Shown: piece by piece, positions 15,907 through 25,189 of the stretch
Position numbering within the stretch: position 1 is the stretch's first letter
Layout: each line of letters starts with the position of its first letter
DNA from: JAWXCF01 sp034440515
Lineage (GTDB): Bacteria > Bacteroidota > Bacteroidia > CAILMK01
DNA: 28,229 bases
Direction of reading: 5' to 3'
Assembly (NCBI GenBank): GCA_034440515.1
Contig: JAWXCF010000071.1
Coordinates: forward strand, 1 to 28,229
Made by a program: the position numbers and the translations under genes
Notes under the pieces: model-generated
Databases searched by the model: none
What the model was told of the DNA's origin: nothing
The model's input: only the letters and a program-made list of their open reading frames with translations

Positions 15907-17412
15907 ATGCATCGCTTCAAAACTCTATTACCTTTTTTACTTATAGGTTTATTCGTATTTACCTATACAGTTATTAGAGCTTGGAAGCTGGATATAACTG
16001 CTGATGAAGCAAGTACGGTAATGAATTATGCCACAAATACTTGGAACGAAGTATTTACTAACATTAATCAACCCTCTGCTAATAATCACATATTAAACAC
16101 GATCTTGATTAAGATATTTGGATTGGTTTTTGGCTACCAAACCTTTGCAGTTAGAATTCCTAATTTATTGGCGCTAATAGTCTATATCTTAGCTAGTTTT
16201 CGCATCGTAAACCTACTATTTGTATCAAATTCTTTAAGACTTTTTAGTTTCACAATACTGGTTTGTAATCCATACCTGCTAGAAATGTTTGGCTTGGCCA
16301 GAGGTTACGGGTTAAGCATTGCCTTTATGTTAATGTCTTTGTATTACTTATTGCAATATTTCAGTGTAAAGCAATCTACAACATACCTCGGCTACAGTTT
16401 TTTCTTTTTAATTCTATCTGTTTATGGCAACTTTACGACTATAAACGTTTGGCTTTCATATGTAGGAGTATTAACATTATTTCATTTATTTATTTATAAA
16501 CAGAAAGTTATAAAAGTAGCAGCTATAGTATTGGGATTCACTGTAGTACTTACATTAATATGCTGGGAGCCATTAAGAATAAATATTAAACACAAACAAT
16601 TTTACTTTGGCGGTACCAATGGATTTTCTTACGATACATTCAGAGAACTATTCAGATTTTTAAACTATGATAATTTTATAGATGCCAACTATGTAGTGTA
16701 TATGCCAGGGATTTTTATGGCTATACTTCTGCTTAGCTCATTAGTTTTCTTTAACATATTTAAGTCAGACATTGCTAAAGTTTCCAGACTTGGGGCCATT
16801 TCAGGCATTTTATTTGTTATTTATTCGAGTATTTGTTTACAATTTGTTTTACTGAAAACTCCTGTACCTTTAGGTAGAACATCTTTGTTTATATATCCGA
16901 TTTTATTATTAAACTTATTTACTTTGTGCAGTACTTTGATAAATTATTTTGCTGTCAATGCTAATGTTACAAAGATTATAAAGCAGTTCCTTTTAATATT
17001 TTGCATTTTTATAATTGCACACGATGTATATGCATATCAATTAAATAGATCATCTAATTGGACTTACAATGCTAATGATAGGGAAATCTTAGATAGGATT
17101 AAAGTAGACGCAAAAGGAAGAAACTTAACACCTGACCAATATCGGACTTCCATACATTGGGTATATGGGGCAAGTTTTCATTATTACAACAAATTTTACC
17201 CAGATTATAAAGAATTAGAATGTATTGAACTGAATTATGGTCCAGAAAGCATACATAACTCTTCATTATATTTTGTAATTGTAGATAGAGATTGGAATGG
17301 GCGCTCAAACTTATCTCAAGATATGACAAGGCTAGATAGCTTTGGTCCCTCACGTGCAGAGCTATACCTATACAAACCTGTATGGGATTCCATACAGCAT
17401 TTAAATAAGTAA
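15907..17412 (+). CDS. GT-C-type membrane glycosyltransferase (family 39-like), copy 2
   Basis: A 501-residue polytopic membrane protein, paralogue of the gene 9 bases upstream and surely in the same operon. The shared blocks are long and collinear: LDIT-x-DE-x-x-TVM, TWNEV, PSANNHILN, FA-x-RIP, NPYLLEMF, LARGYGLS and INVWL. About half of the N-terminal 180 residues are identical by eye. The acidic pair of the first loop is D33-E34. Divergence is greatest in the C-terminal soluble tail, where acceptor or partner specificity may have shifted. The pair could act as two successive transferases or as a heterodimer, which is inference. No terminator is obvious before the next gene at 17588. Confidence 0.8.
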   Translation: MHRFKTLLPFLLIGLFVFTYTVIRAWKLDITADEASTVMNYATNTWNEVFTNINQPSANNHILNTILIKIFGLVFGYQTFAVRIPNLLALIVYILASFRIVNLLFVSNSLRLFSFTILVCNPYLLEMFGLARGYGLSIAFMLMSLYYLLQYFSVKQSTTYLGYSFFFLILSVYGNFTTINVWLSYVGVLTLFHLFIYKQKVIKVAAIVLGFTVVLTLICWEPLRINIKHKQFYFGGTNGFSYDTFRELFRFLNYDNFIDANYVVYMPGIFMAILLLSSLVFFNIFKSDIAKVSRLGAISGILFVIYSSICLQFVLLKTPVPLGRTSLFIYPILLLNLFTLCSTLINYFAVNANVTKIIKQFLLIFCIFIIAHDVYAYQLNRSSNWTYNANDREILDRIKVDAKGRNLTPDQYRTSIHWVYGASFHYYNKFYPDYKELECIELNYGPESIHNSSLYFVIVDRDWNGRSNLSQDMTRLDSFGPSRAELYLYKPVWDSIQHLNK

Positions 17413-17587
17413 TAATTAAGCAAATATTTGAGTTTTAGTGGTACTATTTTAAGTTAATAAGTTGATTACTAAGAAACAAAAAAAGTAAACACAACTACTT
17501 ATAATTTTACAATTCCTTAACATTGAGAGCTAAAATCAGTGGTAGCAATTGACGTTCTTTGTGTCCATTTCTTATTTGAGATATACT

Positions 17588-20500
17588 ATGTTCAAAATAA
17601 AACATCTTTTAATTATTCTAGCCCTGTTTGCCTCTGTTGGTATGCAGGCGCAGATAGTTGCACAATGGAATTTTAATTCCGCAACACCTGATAACATCAC
17701 TTCAACAGGTTCTGACATCCCTAAAATAGGTACAGGTTCCTTGATGTTACAAGGAAATACTGCTGCTACTTTTGCAGGTGGCAACATACTGGTAGATACA
17801 ACTGTAGCTGATAATTCAGCTAAAAATACCAATACTTACCCTACACAAGGCACTGCAAGTGGGACTGCAGGTATTGCATTTTGGGTATCTACTGTCAAAC
17901 TAAATAACGTCGTAATTAATTATAGCCACAGACAAAGTAATACTTCTAGCCGTTGGAGTAAATTTCAATACAGCATTGATAGTGGTCTAAACTGGATAGA
18001 CTGGACAGGCGCTGGTACAGATACTGCTGGTTTACTAAGAAACACGACAGGTGATAGCTGGAGAAATAGAAAATTTGATTTAACAGGAGTTTCAGGAGTT
18101 TCAAACAATAGAAAATTTGCATTCAGAATTGTTTCTGTGTTTGCACCTGGCACCTCTACTTATGTTGCTACTACTTCGACATCTACTTACAGCACTTCAG
18201 GTACTTGGAGATTTGAATTAGTTACACTAAAGAATATATATACGCTACAAATACTACACGGAAGTGACCACGAGGCTGGAGTAGAAGCCGTTAAAGATGC
18301 ACCAAACTATGGTGCTGTAGTTGATATATTAGAAGATCAAGTTAAAAATAGCATTACACTAGCATCAGGTGATTTATACATCCCTAGTCCGTTCTTAAGT
18401 GCAAGTGAAGACTTCTCATTAAATGCACCTTTGAAAAAAGCAGTAGGTACATACTTTTCTGGTTCAACTGCTAACATCACACAAAGTATTGGACGTGCTG
18501 ATATTGCCATTCATAATATATTAGGTACACGTGCTGCTTGTATTGGTAATCACGAATTTGACCTAGGTACTACAGAATTTGCTAATATGATTGGTGCCGC
18601 ATTTAACGGCTCAAATACACAATTAAGATGGGTGGGTACAAATTTCCCTTACTTAAGTTCTAACTTAGATTTTAGTGGAGATGCTGCATTGAGAGGTTTA
18701 TTTACAAATGCTATTCAAGCAGATACTTTATTTAAAGCGCTTCCTACTATTTCTAATCCTAATCAAAAGAGAAGTATAGCTAACGCAACTATTATATATG
18801 TAAACGGTGTGAAAATAGGTGTAGTAGGTGCGACCACTCCTATTGTTAATTCTATAAGTAGTATAGGTGGCGTAAAAATAAAAGGCGCTGGCGCTGGTAC
18901 TAACAATATGACGGAGTTAGCTAAAGTAGTTCAACCGTACATAGATACATTACGTAACGTTCACGGGGTGAAAGTAGTAATCGTAATGACTCACTTGCAA
19001 CAAATTGCATTCGAAGAAGATTTAGCTACCAAACTAAAAGGTGCGAGTATCATCATAGCTGGTGGATCACATACACTTTGTGCAGACGGAAATGACGTAT
19101 TAAGAGCTGGTGATACTAGAACTCGTAAATATCCAATCTTGACTAAAAATGCTGACAACAACCCAATTGCGATATTGAACACAGCTGCAAACTACAGATA
19201 TGTAGGTAGATTTGTTCCTTCATTTGACAGTTCTGGTGTTCTAATGGTGTCAGAACTAGACTCTACTGTAAACGGTGCTTATAGAACTGATAGCGCTGGT
19301 GTTGTTTCTCTATATGGTACCTATGCTGGTGCATATACAGTCAACTCTAAGGCTAGCAGAATAAAAGGCCTTACTGACTCAATATTTTCAGTTATTGTTA
19401 GAAAAGATGGTAAATTATTCGGTAAAACTCAAGTATTCCTAGAAGGTCGTAGAGATTTCGTTAGAACTGAAGAAACCAATTTAGGTAATATCAGCGCAGA
19501 TGCTAACCTTGCAATTGCAAGATTGGTGGAGCCACAAACTAAAATTTCATTGAAAAATGGTGGTGGTATTCGTAGTGCAGTGGGTGAAGTATTCTCAGTA
19601 GGTAGTAGTGTACAATTGCTTCCTCCTGCACCAAACTTATCTGCAAATAAAATAAGGGGAGATATTTCTCAATTAGATATAGAAAATTCATTAAGATTTA
19701 ACAACAGATTATCGCTTTTAGATATTACTGCCGCTAACACTAGGAGAATATTAGAACACGCTGTTGCAGCTAGTGGTACAGGCATAACACCTGGTCAATT
19801 CCCGCAAGTAAGTGGTGTTCGTTTTGCCTTTGACTTAACTAAACCTGCACAGTCTAGAATTAGAAGTGCTGTATTGGTAGATACAAATGGTAAAACAACT
19901 GATACTTTAGTAAGAAACTTTCAGCCTTGGGGTGATACAACTAGAATTATCAAGTTTGTTACCTTAAACTTTTTAGCTGGCGGTGGTGATGGTTATCCTT
20001 TTGTAAAGTTTGGTACTAAAAGACGAGATTTAGATACAATGAAAGCTCTAATTGGAACTCCAAACAGAGCAACGTTCCAGATAGCAGGTTCGGAGCAAGA
20101 TGCATTTGCAGAGTATTTGACAGCACGTTTTAAAACTGTAGGTTATAATATTAAAGATACAGGTGCAAGATTTGACCTAAGAATTCAACGTATTGATTTA
20201 AGTGGCGATAGGATATTTGGTGCTTTAACTGCATTCAGATTAATATCTCCTACAACTAATACCAGAATCATAACAAAAACATCGAGTACATCTACTATAA
20301 ATATCGTGTTTAGTAAAAGTGTACCTGCCATCAGATATAGATTCCTTTTAGATTTACCTACTGGTAACTTTAGCAATCCTGTGCTAAATACCTTGACTAA
20401 TAATAACGGTAAAGACACTGTATTGACATTCACTTTAGGTCAACTAGACGCATTATTAGCTAGCAGAGGTTTGAAAGCTGGAGATAGTACCATATTGAAA

Positions 20501-21571
20501 TGGATAGTACGTGCCTATGACGGTTCAGATTCATTGAACTCGACTCAGACATATAATATTATATTGAAACGTGAGGCTGGTTTATCTGCATTCAGGCTAA
20601 TAACTCCAGTAAATGGAACTAGAATTGAAACAGCCAACACTTTAACTACACCTATCAACATTCGTTGGAGAGCCAGTAAAAATGCTGTTCGTTATGCGTT
20701 TAGAGTTGATTTGATATCAGGTAATTTCCTTACACCATTATTTACCTTACCATCAGACAATAGTGGTAAAGACACAACGTTGTCTACAGTAACACCCGCA
20801 TTGTTAGACATTATATTGGTAAGTAGGGGTCTAAACCCAGGCGACAGTCTTGACGTTAAATATACTGTAATAGCATACGGTGCTAATAAAGATTCTCTAT
20901 TCTCATCAGACGTATATACAATAAGACTGGTAAGGAAAATTCAGCTTGTAGCATTTAACTTAACATCACCAACGTCTAACTTTAGATTAGTAACCAATTC
21001 TAAAAACGCTGCTATAGTATCATTTAACTGGTCTGCATCTACAGCAGGCTCTATATACTATGTAATTATGGATAGAGCTACAGGAAACTTTACTCCTGCA
21101 CGTTTCCGTAGCCTTAGTAATAATAATGGTACTAGTACTGGTTTTTCTATCACTAACCAACAACTTGATGCATTTGCTGCAAGTCTAGGTGTGGCAGTAG
21201 GCGACTCTATTAACTTGAAATGGGCAGTAAGAGCTAAAATAGGATCTAAAGATTCACTACAATCTACTCAAGCAAATAATATTAAAATAGTAAGAGAAAG
21301 AAACAATAGTATTGCAGCAGATAAAGCTTTAAATAGCAGCATTAATGTTTATCCTAACCCTTCAACATCTGGTATATTTACTGTAGATGGTAAACTAACT
21401 AACGGTAGCGTAATTACTGTGGTTGACGTACAAGGTAGAATAGTAACTGAGATAATGGTAGTAAATACCAATATACTAGCTATTGACATAACCACAGTAC
21501 CGGCAGGAATATATGTATTACAAGTACAAACAGTAAATGGACCCGCTAGAGTTAGATTGATAAAGCAATAA
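17588..21571 (+). CDS. Secreted 5'-nucleotidase-like metallophosphoesterase with T9SS domain
   Basis: A 1327-residue exported enzyme of the 5'-nucleotidase/UshA superfamily, likely releasing phosphate from nucleotides or related esters at the surface. ATG 17588 is preferred over an in-frame TTG at 17549 because it starts a clean signal peptide (MFKIKHLLIILALFASVGMQA). Residues about 22-215 form a beta-rich module beginning QWNFNS. The metallophosphoesterase domain follows: LHGSDHEAG (D227), LASGD (D262), IGNHEFD (N321-H322), VIVMTHLQ and GGSHT. The 5'-nucleotidase C-terminal domain spans about 613-800 (SLKNGGGIRSAVG, FLAGGGDGYPF). Then come three repeats of about 120 residues (880-1240) and a T9SS sorting domain (INVYPNPSTSG to VRLIKQ). 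In the first metal motif the usual D-x-H-G is D-H-E-A, so His is replaced by Glu. I recall a D-x-E subfamily, so this need not mean loss of activity. A strong terminator closes the gene. Confidence 0.9.
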   Translation: MFKIKHLLIILALFASVGMQAQIVAQWNFNSATPDNITSTGSDIPKIGTGSLMLQGNTAATFAGGNILVDTTVADNSAKNTNTYPTQGTASGTAGIAFWVSTVKLNNVVINYSHRQSNTSSRWSKFQYSIDSGLNWIDWTGAGTDTAGLLRNTTGDSWRNRKFDLTGVSGVSNNRKFAFRIVSVFAPGTSTYVATTSTSTYSTSGTWRFELVTLKNIYTLQILHGSDHEAGVEAVKDAPNYGAVVDILEDQVKNSITLASGDLYIPSPFLSASEDFSLNAPLKKAVGTYFSGSTANITQSIGRADIAIHNILGTRAACIGNHEFDLGTTEFANMIGAAFNGSNTQLRWVGTNFPYLSSNLDFSGDAALRGLFTNAIQADTLFKALPTISNPNQKRSIANATIIYVNGVKIGVVGATTPIVNSISSIGGVKIKGAGAGTNNMTELAKVVQPYIDTLRNVHGVKVVIVMTHLQQIAFEEDLATKLKGASIIIAGGSHTLCADGNDVLRAGDTRTRKYPILTKNADNNPIAILNTAANYRYVGRFVPSFDSSGVLMVSELDSTVNGAYRTDSAGVVSLYGTYAGAYTVNSKASRIKGLTDSIFSVIVRKDGKLFGKTQVFLEGRRDFVRTEETNLGNISADANLAIARLVEPQTKISLKNGGGIRSAVGEVFSVGSSVQLLPPAPNLSANKIRGDISQLDIENSLRFNNRLSLLDITAANTRRILEHAVAASGTGITPGQFPQVSGVRFAFDLTKPAQSRIRSAVLVDTNGKTTDTLVRNFQPWGDTTRIIKFVTLNFLAGGGDGYPFVKFGTKRRDLDTMKALIGTPNRATFQIAGSEQDAFAEYLTARFKTVGYNIKDTGARFDLRIQRIDLSGDRIFGALTAFRLISPTTNTRIITKTSSTSTINIVFSKSVPAIRYRFLLDLPTGNFSNPVLNTLTNNNGKDTVLTFTLGQLDALLASRGLKAGDSTILKWIVRAYDGSDSLNSTQTYNIILKREAGLSAFRLITPVNGTRIETANTLTTPINIRWRASKNAVRYAFRVDLISGNFLTPLFTLPSDNSGKDTTLSTVTPALLDIILVSRGLNPGDSLDVKYTVIAYGANKDSLFSSDVYTIRLVRKIQLVAFNLTSPTSNFRLVTNSKNAAIVSFNWSASTAGSIYYVIMDRATGNFTPARFRSLSNNNGTSTGFSITNQQLDAFAASLGVAVGDSINLKWAVRAKIGSKDSLQSTQANNIKIVRERNNSIAADKALNSSINVYPNPSTSGIFTVDGKLTNGSVITVVDVQGRIVTEIMVVNTNILAIDITTVPAGIYVLQVQTVNGPARVRLIKQ
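20225..21300 (+). repeat. Three tandem repeats of about 120 codons in the nucleotidase gene
   Basis: Units begin at 20225 (LTAFRLISP), 20582 (LSAFRLITP) and 20945 (LVAFNLTSP), spaced 357 and 363 bases (119 and 121 codons). Each continues with a strand ending RY/IYY-x-D-x-TGNF, an N-x-G-K/T-x-T turn, a helix (QLDALLASRGL or similar), AGDS or a variant, then a strand with the (K/V)(W/Y)-x-V-x-A core. This looks like a Bacteroidota beta-sandwich linker resembling SusE/F-type domains. The nucleotide copies have diverged strongly. Confidence 0.82.
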
Positions 21572-21594
21572 AACAATTTATAATAGACCATCAT

Positions 21595-21627
21595 AACCCT
21601 GACTGTATTAGCAGTCAGGGTTTTTTT
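21595..21627 (+). terminator. Strong intrinsic terminator after the nucleotidase gene
   Basis: The arms AACCCTGACTG (21595-21605) and CAGTCAGGGTT (21612-21622) pair perfectly over 11 bases around the loop TATTAG, and a T run extends to 21627. It starts 24 bases after the stop codon and separates this gene from the glycosyltransferase operon. Confidence 0.9.
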
Positions 21628-21787
21628 ATGCTAAAAATCGTTAAAAGGTGGGTTAAAATTTGTTAAAATAAAAATTTCATTGTATTGATAAACTAAATTA
21701 AAGAATATATTGTATTTATTAAATGGATTTTAATCTAAAGAATGACAATCCTTATATCTCAATCTATTAGCAACTAAAAACGACTTT

Positions 21788-24154
21788 ATGCATATATTAT
21801 ATATTTCTACCTATCCACCTCGCCAATGTGGCATCGCAACTTTCACTCAGAATTTAATTAAATCTGCCGAGTTAATTTTAGATTCTAATAATTTTACAGT
21901 TTCAATAGCAGCATTACATAATGTAAATGATGAAATTAACTACCCACAAGAAGTAAAGTATATAATAAATCAATTTGAATTAGAAGACTATAAAGCCACT
22001 GCAGCCAAAATAAATGAATCAGATATAGACCTAGTAATAGTTCAGCACGAATACGGTATTTTTGGTGGAAACGATGGGCTTTATATATTAAGTTTATTAA
22101 ATAGGTTAAAAGTCCCTTTTGTCAATGTATTTCACACTATATTAAAGGAGCCTTCATATTCTATTAAATACATCACGAAAGAAATATCAAGATTGGCTGC
22201 TGGCATAGTAGTGATGAGTAATAAAGGAAAAAAATTCCTAAATGAAATATATGATGTACCTAGCACTAAAATTAAAATCATACAGCACGGCGTACCAGAT
22301 TATATTTTGAACGACGATATAAGGGTCGAATTAAAAAAGAAACACAATTTGTGCGATAAGAAAGTGATGCTAACTTTTGGCCTCATCAGTAGAAATAAAG
22401 GTATAGAAACCGCAATAGAAGCATTGCCAAAAGTAGTGGCACAGCATCCCGACTTACTATACATTATATTGGGAGCCACCCACCCGTCTATTATTAAAGT
22501 AAGTGGAGAGGAGTACAGAAACTATTTGATAAAAAAGGTCAATGATTTAGGAATGCAAGACAATGTTAGGTTCATTAACTCTTACTTAGAGGAAAGTGAA
22601 TTGTTTGAATATTTGGCAGCAACAGATTTATATGTGACACCATATTTAAATGAGGCTCAAATAACATCTGGTACATTAAGCTATGCAGTAGGCGCCGGGG
22701 CAGCTGTATTAAGTACCCCTTATTGGCACGCTCAAGAATTATTAGCTAATGGAAGAGGTAAATTATTTGACTTTAAAGGAACTGCTCAACTCAGTAATCA
22801 GCTATTACAATTGCTGAACAACCCTACTGAAATGGAGGAAATGAGGCAAGCAGCATTTGAATTTGGTCAAGCCAATAAGTGGAGCCTGATGCAAAACAAA
22901 TATTTTGAATATGCAGAAGTATTAATTGACGAGCCATCACCTGTACAATTAAACATAGCCAACCCAATTATGAAGCTGGCTGATCTTCGGAAATTTAATT
23001 TAAATCATCTTTATAGATTGACAGATAGTACGGGTGTGCTACAACACGCTCGATATGGACTAATAGATTATAAAGAGGGCTACACATTAGACGATAATGC
23101 ACGTGCACTGATCGTTGCTCTTAAGGAATATAAGAAAAATAAATCTGAGAAAAATTTAAACTTGGTACGTACTTACCTAAGTTTTATTCACTATATGCAA
23201 AATGTTGATGGCAGCTTTAGAAATTTCTTAAGTTACAGTCGTGAGTACTTAGATAACACTGGAACACAAGATGCCTTAGGTAGAACTATTTGGGCATTAG
23301 GATACACAGTACAAGAAGCACCTGATGAACAAATTAGAGCATTTTCTAGGGAGATGTTTTTAACTAGCATCAAGCAAATGTCTAGCCTAACCTCTATTAG
23401 GTCTTGGGCAAATAGCATACTTGGTATTACTAGATTCCTACAAGAGTATCCTACTGATGAATTAAGTATGGCTGAACTAATTAAGTTAACCGATAAATTA
23501 ATGTTAGCCTACGCTTCTACATCAACTCATAGGCAAGGTTGGGTATGGTTTGAGGCTAGTCTAACCTATGATAATGGACTATTGCCGTTGGCATTAGCTT
23601 ACGCTTATGATATTATACCTAGTCCAGAAATAAAAGAAGCTTGCCTAAAAACGTGTGAATTCATTACTAATATTTGCTTCAAGCACGAACATTTGAGTCT
23701 GATAGGAAATGAGAAATGGTATGACATAAATCACTCTTACTCAGAGTTTGGTCAACAGCCAGTAGATGCTATGAATATGGTATTAATGTATAGGAAAATG
23801 TACAAAATGACAGGTGATAGTACCTATCTAGTAAGAATGTGTAGCAGTTACAAGTGGTTCATTGGTAAAAATACGCTTAGTATGAGCCTATATGATCCTG
23901 CTAATGGTACTTGCTTTGATGGTCTAGAGTCATATGGCATCAATTCAAACCAAGGAGCGGAAAGTACGTTAGCCTATTTAATCAGTCACCAAGTAATTGA
24001 GGAAGAATTGACGCAATTGGAACAGTTAGAACTTATAAATGCGGAACAGAAACAGCATACTAAAAGTATAGCCATATTTAATAAAACATTAAATGAGTTA
24101 GCTATTAATGGTAAAATAAATAAAGTATCAAAGATAAAAACAGTTAAAATATAA
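21788..24154 (+). CDS. GT4 glycosyltransferase fused to a helical C-terminal domain
   Basis: A 788-residue cytoplasmic protein with two parts. Residues 1-385 are a GT-B fold, family GT4 retaining glycosyltransferase: N-terminal loop PPRQCGIATFTQNL, hinge segment LTFGLISRNKGIETAIEAL (about 195-213) and donor-site segment NEAQITSGTLSYAVGAG (E289). The second Glu of the usual E-x7-E motif is missing and replaced by the SGTLSYA pattern, which I recall from mannosyltransferase-like GT4 proteins. Residues about 395-735 form an alpha-helical module: DSTGVLQHARYG, YTLDDNARALI, RQGWVWFE, YDNGLLPLALAYAY and NQGAESTLAYL. This pattern resembles (alpha/alpha)-toroid enzymes, but no family is certain. It may act on, or hold, the product of the GT4 domain. 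A second GT4 gene follows after 21 bases. The product is unknown; GT4 assignment is firm. Confidence 0.88.
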   Translation: MHILYISTYPPRQCGIATFTQNLIKSAELILDSNNFTVSIAALHNVNDEINYPQEVKYIINQFELEDYKATAAKINESDIDLVIVQHEYGIFGGNDGLYILSLLNRLKVPFVNVFHTILKEPSYSIKYITKEISRLAAGIVVMSNKGKKFLNEIYDVPSTKIKIIQHGVPDYILNDDIRVELKKKHNLCDKKVMLTFGLISRNKGIETAIEALPKVVAQHPDLLYIILGATHPSIIKVSGEEYRNYLIKKVNDLGMQDNVRFINSYLEESELFEYLAATDLYVTPYLNEAQITSGTLSYAVGAGAAVLSTPYWHAQELLANGRGKLFDFKGTAQLSNQLLQLLNNPTEMEEMRQAAFEFGQANKWSLMQNKYFEYAEVLIDEPSPVQLNIANPIMKLADLRKFNLNHLYRLTDSTGVLQHARYGLIDYKEGYTLDDNARALIVALKEYKKNKSEKNLNLVRTYLSFIHYMQNVDGSFRNFLSYSREYLDNTGTQDALGRTIWALGYTVQEAPDEQIRAFSREMFLTSIKQMSSLTSIRSWANSILGITRFLQEYPTDELSMAELIKLTDKLMLAYASTSTHRQGWVWFEASLTYDNGLLPLALAYAYDIIPSPEIKEACLKTCEFITNICFKHEHLSLIGNEKWYDINHSYSEFGQQPVDAMNMVLMYRKMYKMTGDSTYLVRMCSSYKWFIGKNTLSMSLYDPANGTCFDGLESYGINSNQGAESTLAYLISHQVIEEELTQLEQLELINAEQKQHTKSIAIFNKTLNELAINGKINKVSKIKTVKI

Positions 24155-24175
24155 TCTGTTTAGAATCAGATTGTA

Positions 24176-25189
24176 ATGCAACAACTTAAAATAGCCATAC
24201 TTTCATCAATAGCTTGGCGAACACCACCAACTGCGTATGGTCCTTGGGAACAAGTAGCTTCTAATCATTGTGAAGAATTAGTAAATTTAGGGCACGATGT
24301 GACTTTATTTGCAACTGGCAATAGTGTAACCAATGCAAAACTATGTGCAGTAGTGCCAAGTGGCTATGCAGAAACTCAAGGTATGGACGCCAAGGTATGG
24401 GAATGTCTGCACATTAGCAATTTAATGGAACAAGCAGGTGATTTTGACATTATTCACAATCACTTTGACTTTCTTCCACTTACCTACTCTAGATTGGTCA
24501 AAACACCAATTGTAACTACCATACACGGTTTCTCTTCAAATAAAATAGTACCCGTTTATAAGAAATACAATGACACTTCCCACTACGTCAGCATCAGTTA
24601 CAGTGACCGTCATAATTCGCTGAACTATACAGCAAATGTGTATAATGGTATAGATAGTCGCCAGTTTACTTTTAATGAAACTTCAGATGATTATTTACTC
24701 TTCTTTGGGCGCATTCACCCAGATAAAGGTACACTTGACGCCTGTAAAATAGCCCTAGCTACAAATAAGCAATTAATAATAGCAGGACTAATACAAGATG
24801 CTGATTACTATAATCAGAAAATTGCTTCTTTAGTTGATAATAATCAAATAAAATATATTGGCAATGTGGGTCCTGACAAACGAAATGAACTATTAGGCAA
24901 AGCCTTAGCAGTACTTCATCCAATTCATTTTGATGAACCATTTGGACTAAGTGTTGCTGAAGCAATGATGTGTGGCACACCTATAATAGCTTATAACAGA
25001 GGCTCTATGCCTGAAATCATCAAACAAAATGTGACTGGCTATATAGTAGAAAATCTGGAAGAAGCTATAAATATGGTTCCAAAGTTGAAATTACTAAGCA
25101 GGAAAGATTGTAGACAACATAGCCTAGATAACTACAGTATGCACACTATGGCAAAAGGCTATGTAGAAGTGTATAATAAGATATTATAG
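24176..25189 (+). CDS. GT4 glycosyltransferase, AviE-like
   Basis: A 337-residue cytoplasmic GT-B retaining glycosyltransferase. The N terminus has the marked block WRTPPTAYGPWEQVASN followed by LVNLGHDVTLFATG, which I recall from the AviE-like GT4 subgroup. The donor site has FGRIHPDKG (about 177-185) and HPIHFDEPFGLSVAEAMMCG with an intact E-x7-E pair (E254, E262), followed by GSMPEII. It is the second gene of a two-gene operon with the fused GT4. Its last 6 bases overlap the end of the converging LytTR regulator gene. Two GT4 enzymes in one operon suggest successive sugar additions to one product; donor and acceptor cannot be read. Confidence 0.9.
   Translation: MQQLKIAILSSIAWRTPPTAYGPWEQVASNHCEELVNLGHDVTLFATGNSVTNAKLCAVVPSGYAETQGMDAKVWECLHISNLMEQAGDFDIIHNHFDFLPLTYSRLVKTPIVTTIHGFSSNKIVPVYKKYNDTSHYVSISYSDRHNSLNYTANVYNGIDSRQFTFNETSDDYLLFFGRIHPDKGTLDACKIALATNKQLIIAGLIQDADYYNQKIASLVDNNQIKYIGNVGPDKRNELLGKALAVLHPIHFDEPFGLSVAEAMMCGTPIIAYNRGSMPEIIKQNVTGYIVENLEEAINMVPKLKLLSRKDCRQHSLDNYSMHTMAKGYVEVYNKIL

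Noticed and set aside
17549..17587. In-frame TTG upstream of the nucleotidase gene that would lengthen the protein by 13 residues.
   Set aside because: The extra residues would precede a complete signal peptide, and ATG 17588 gives a typical start. The TTG could instead be a -33 element (19 bases before CTTATTTG), but that -7 box matches poorly.
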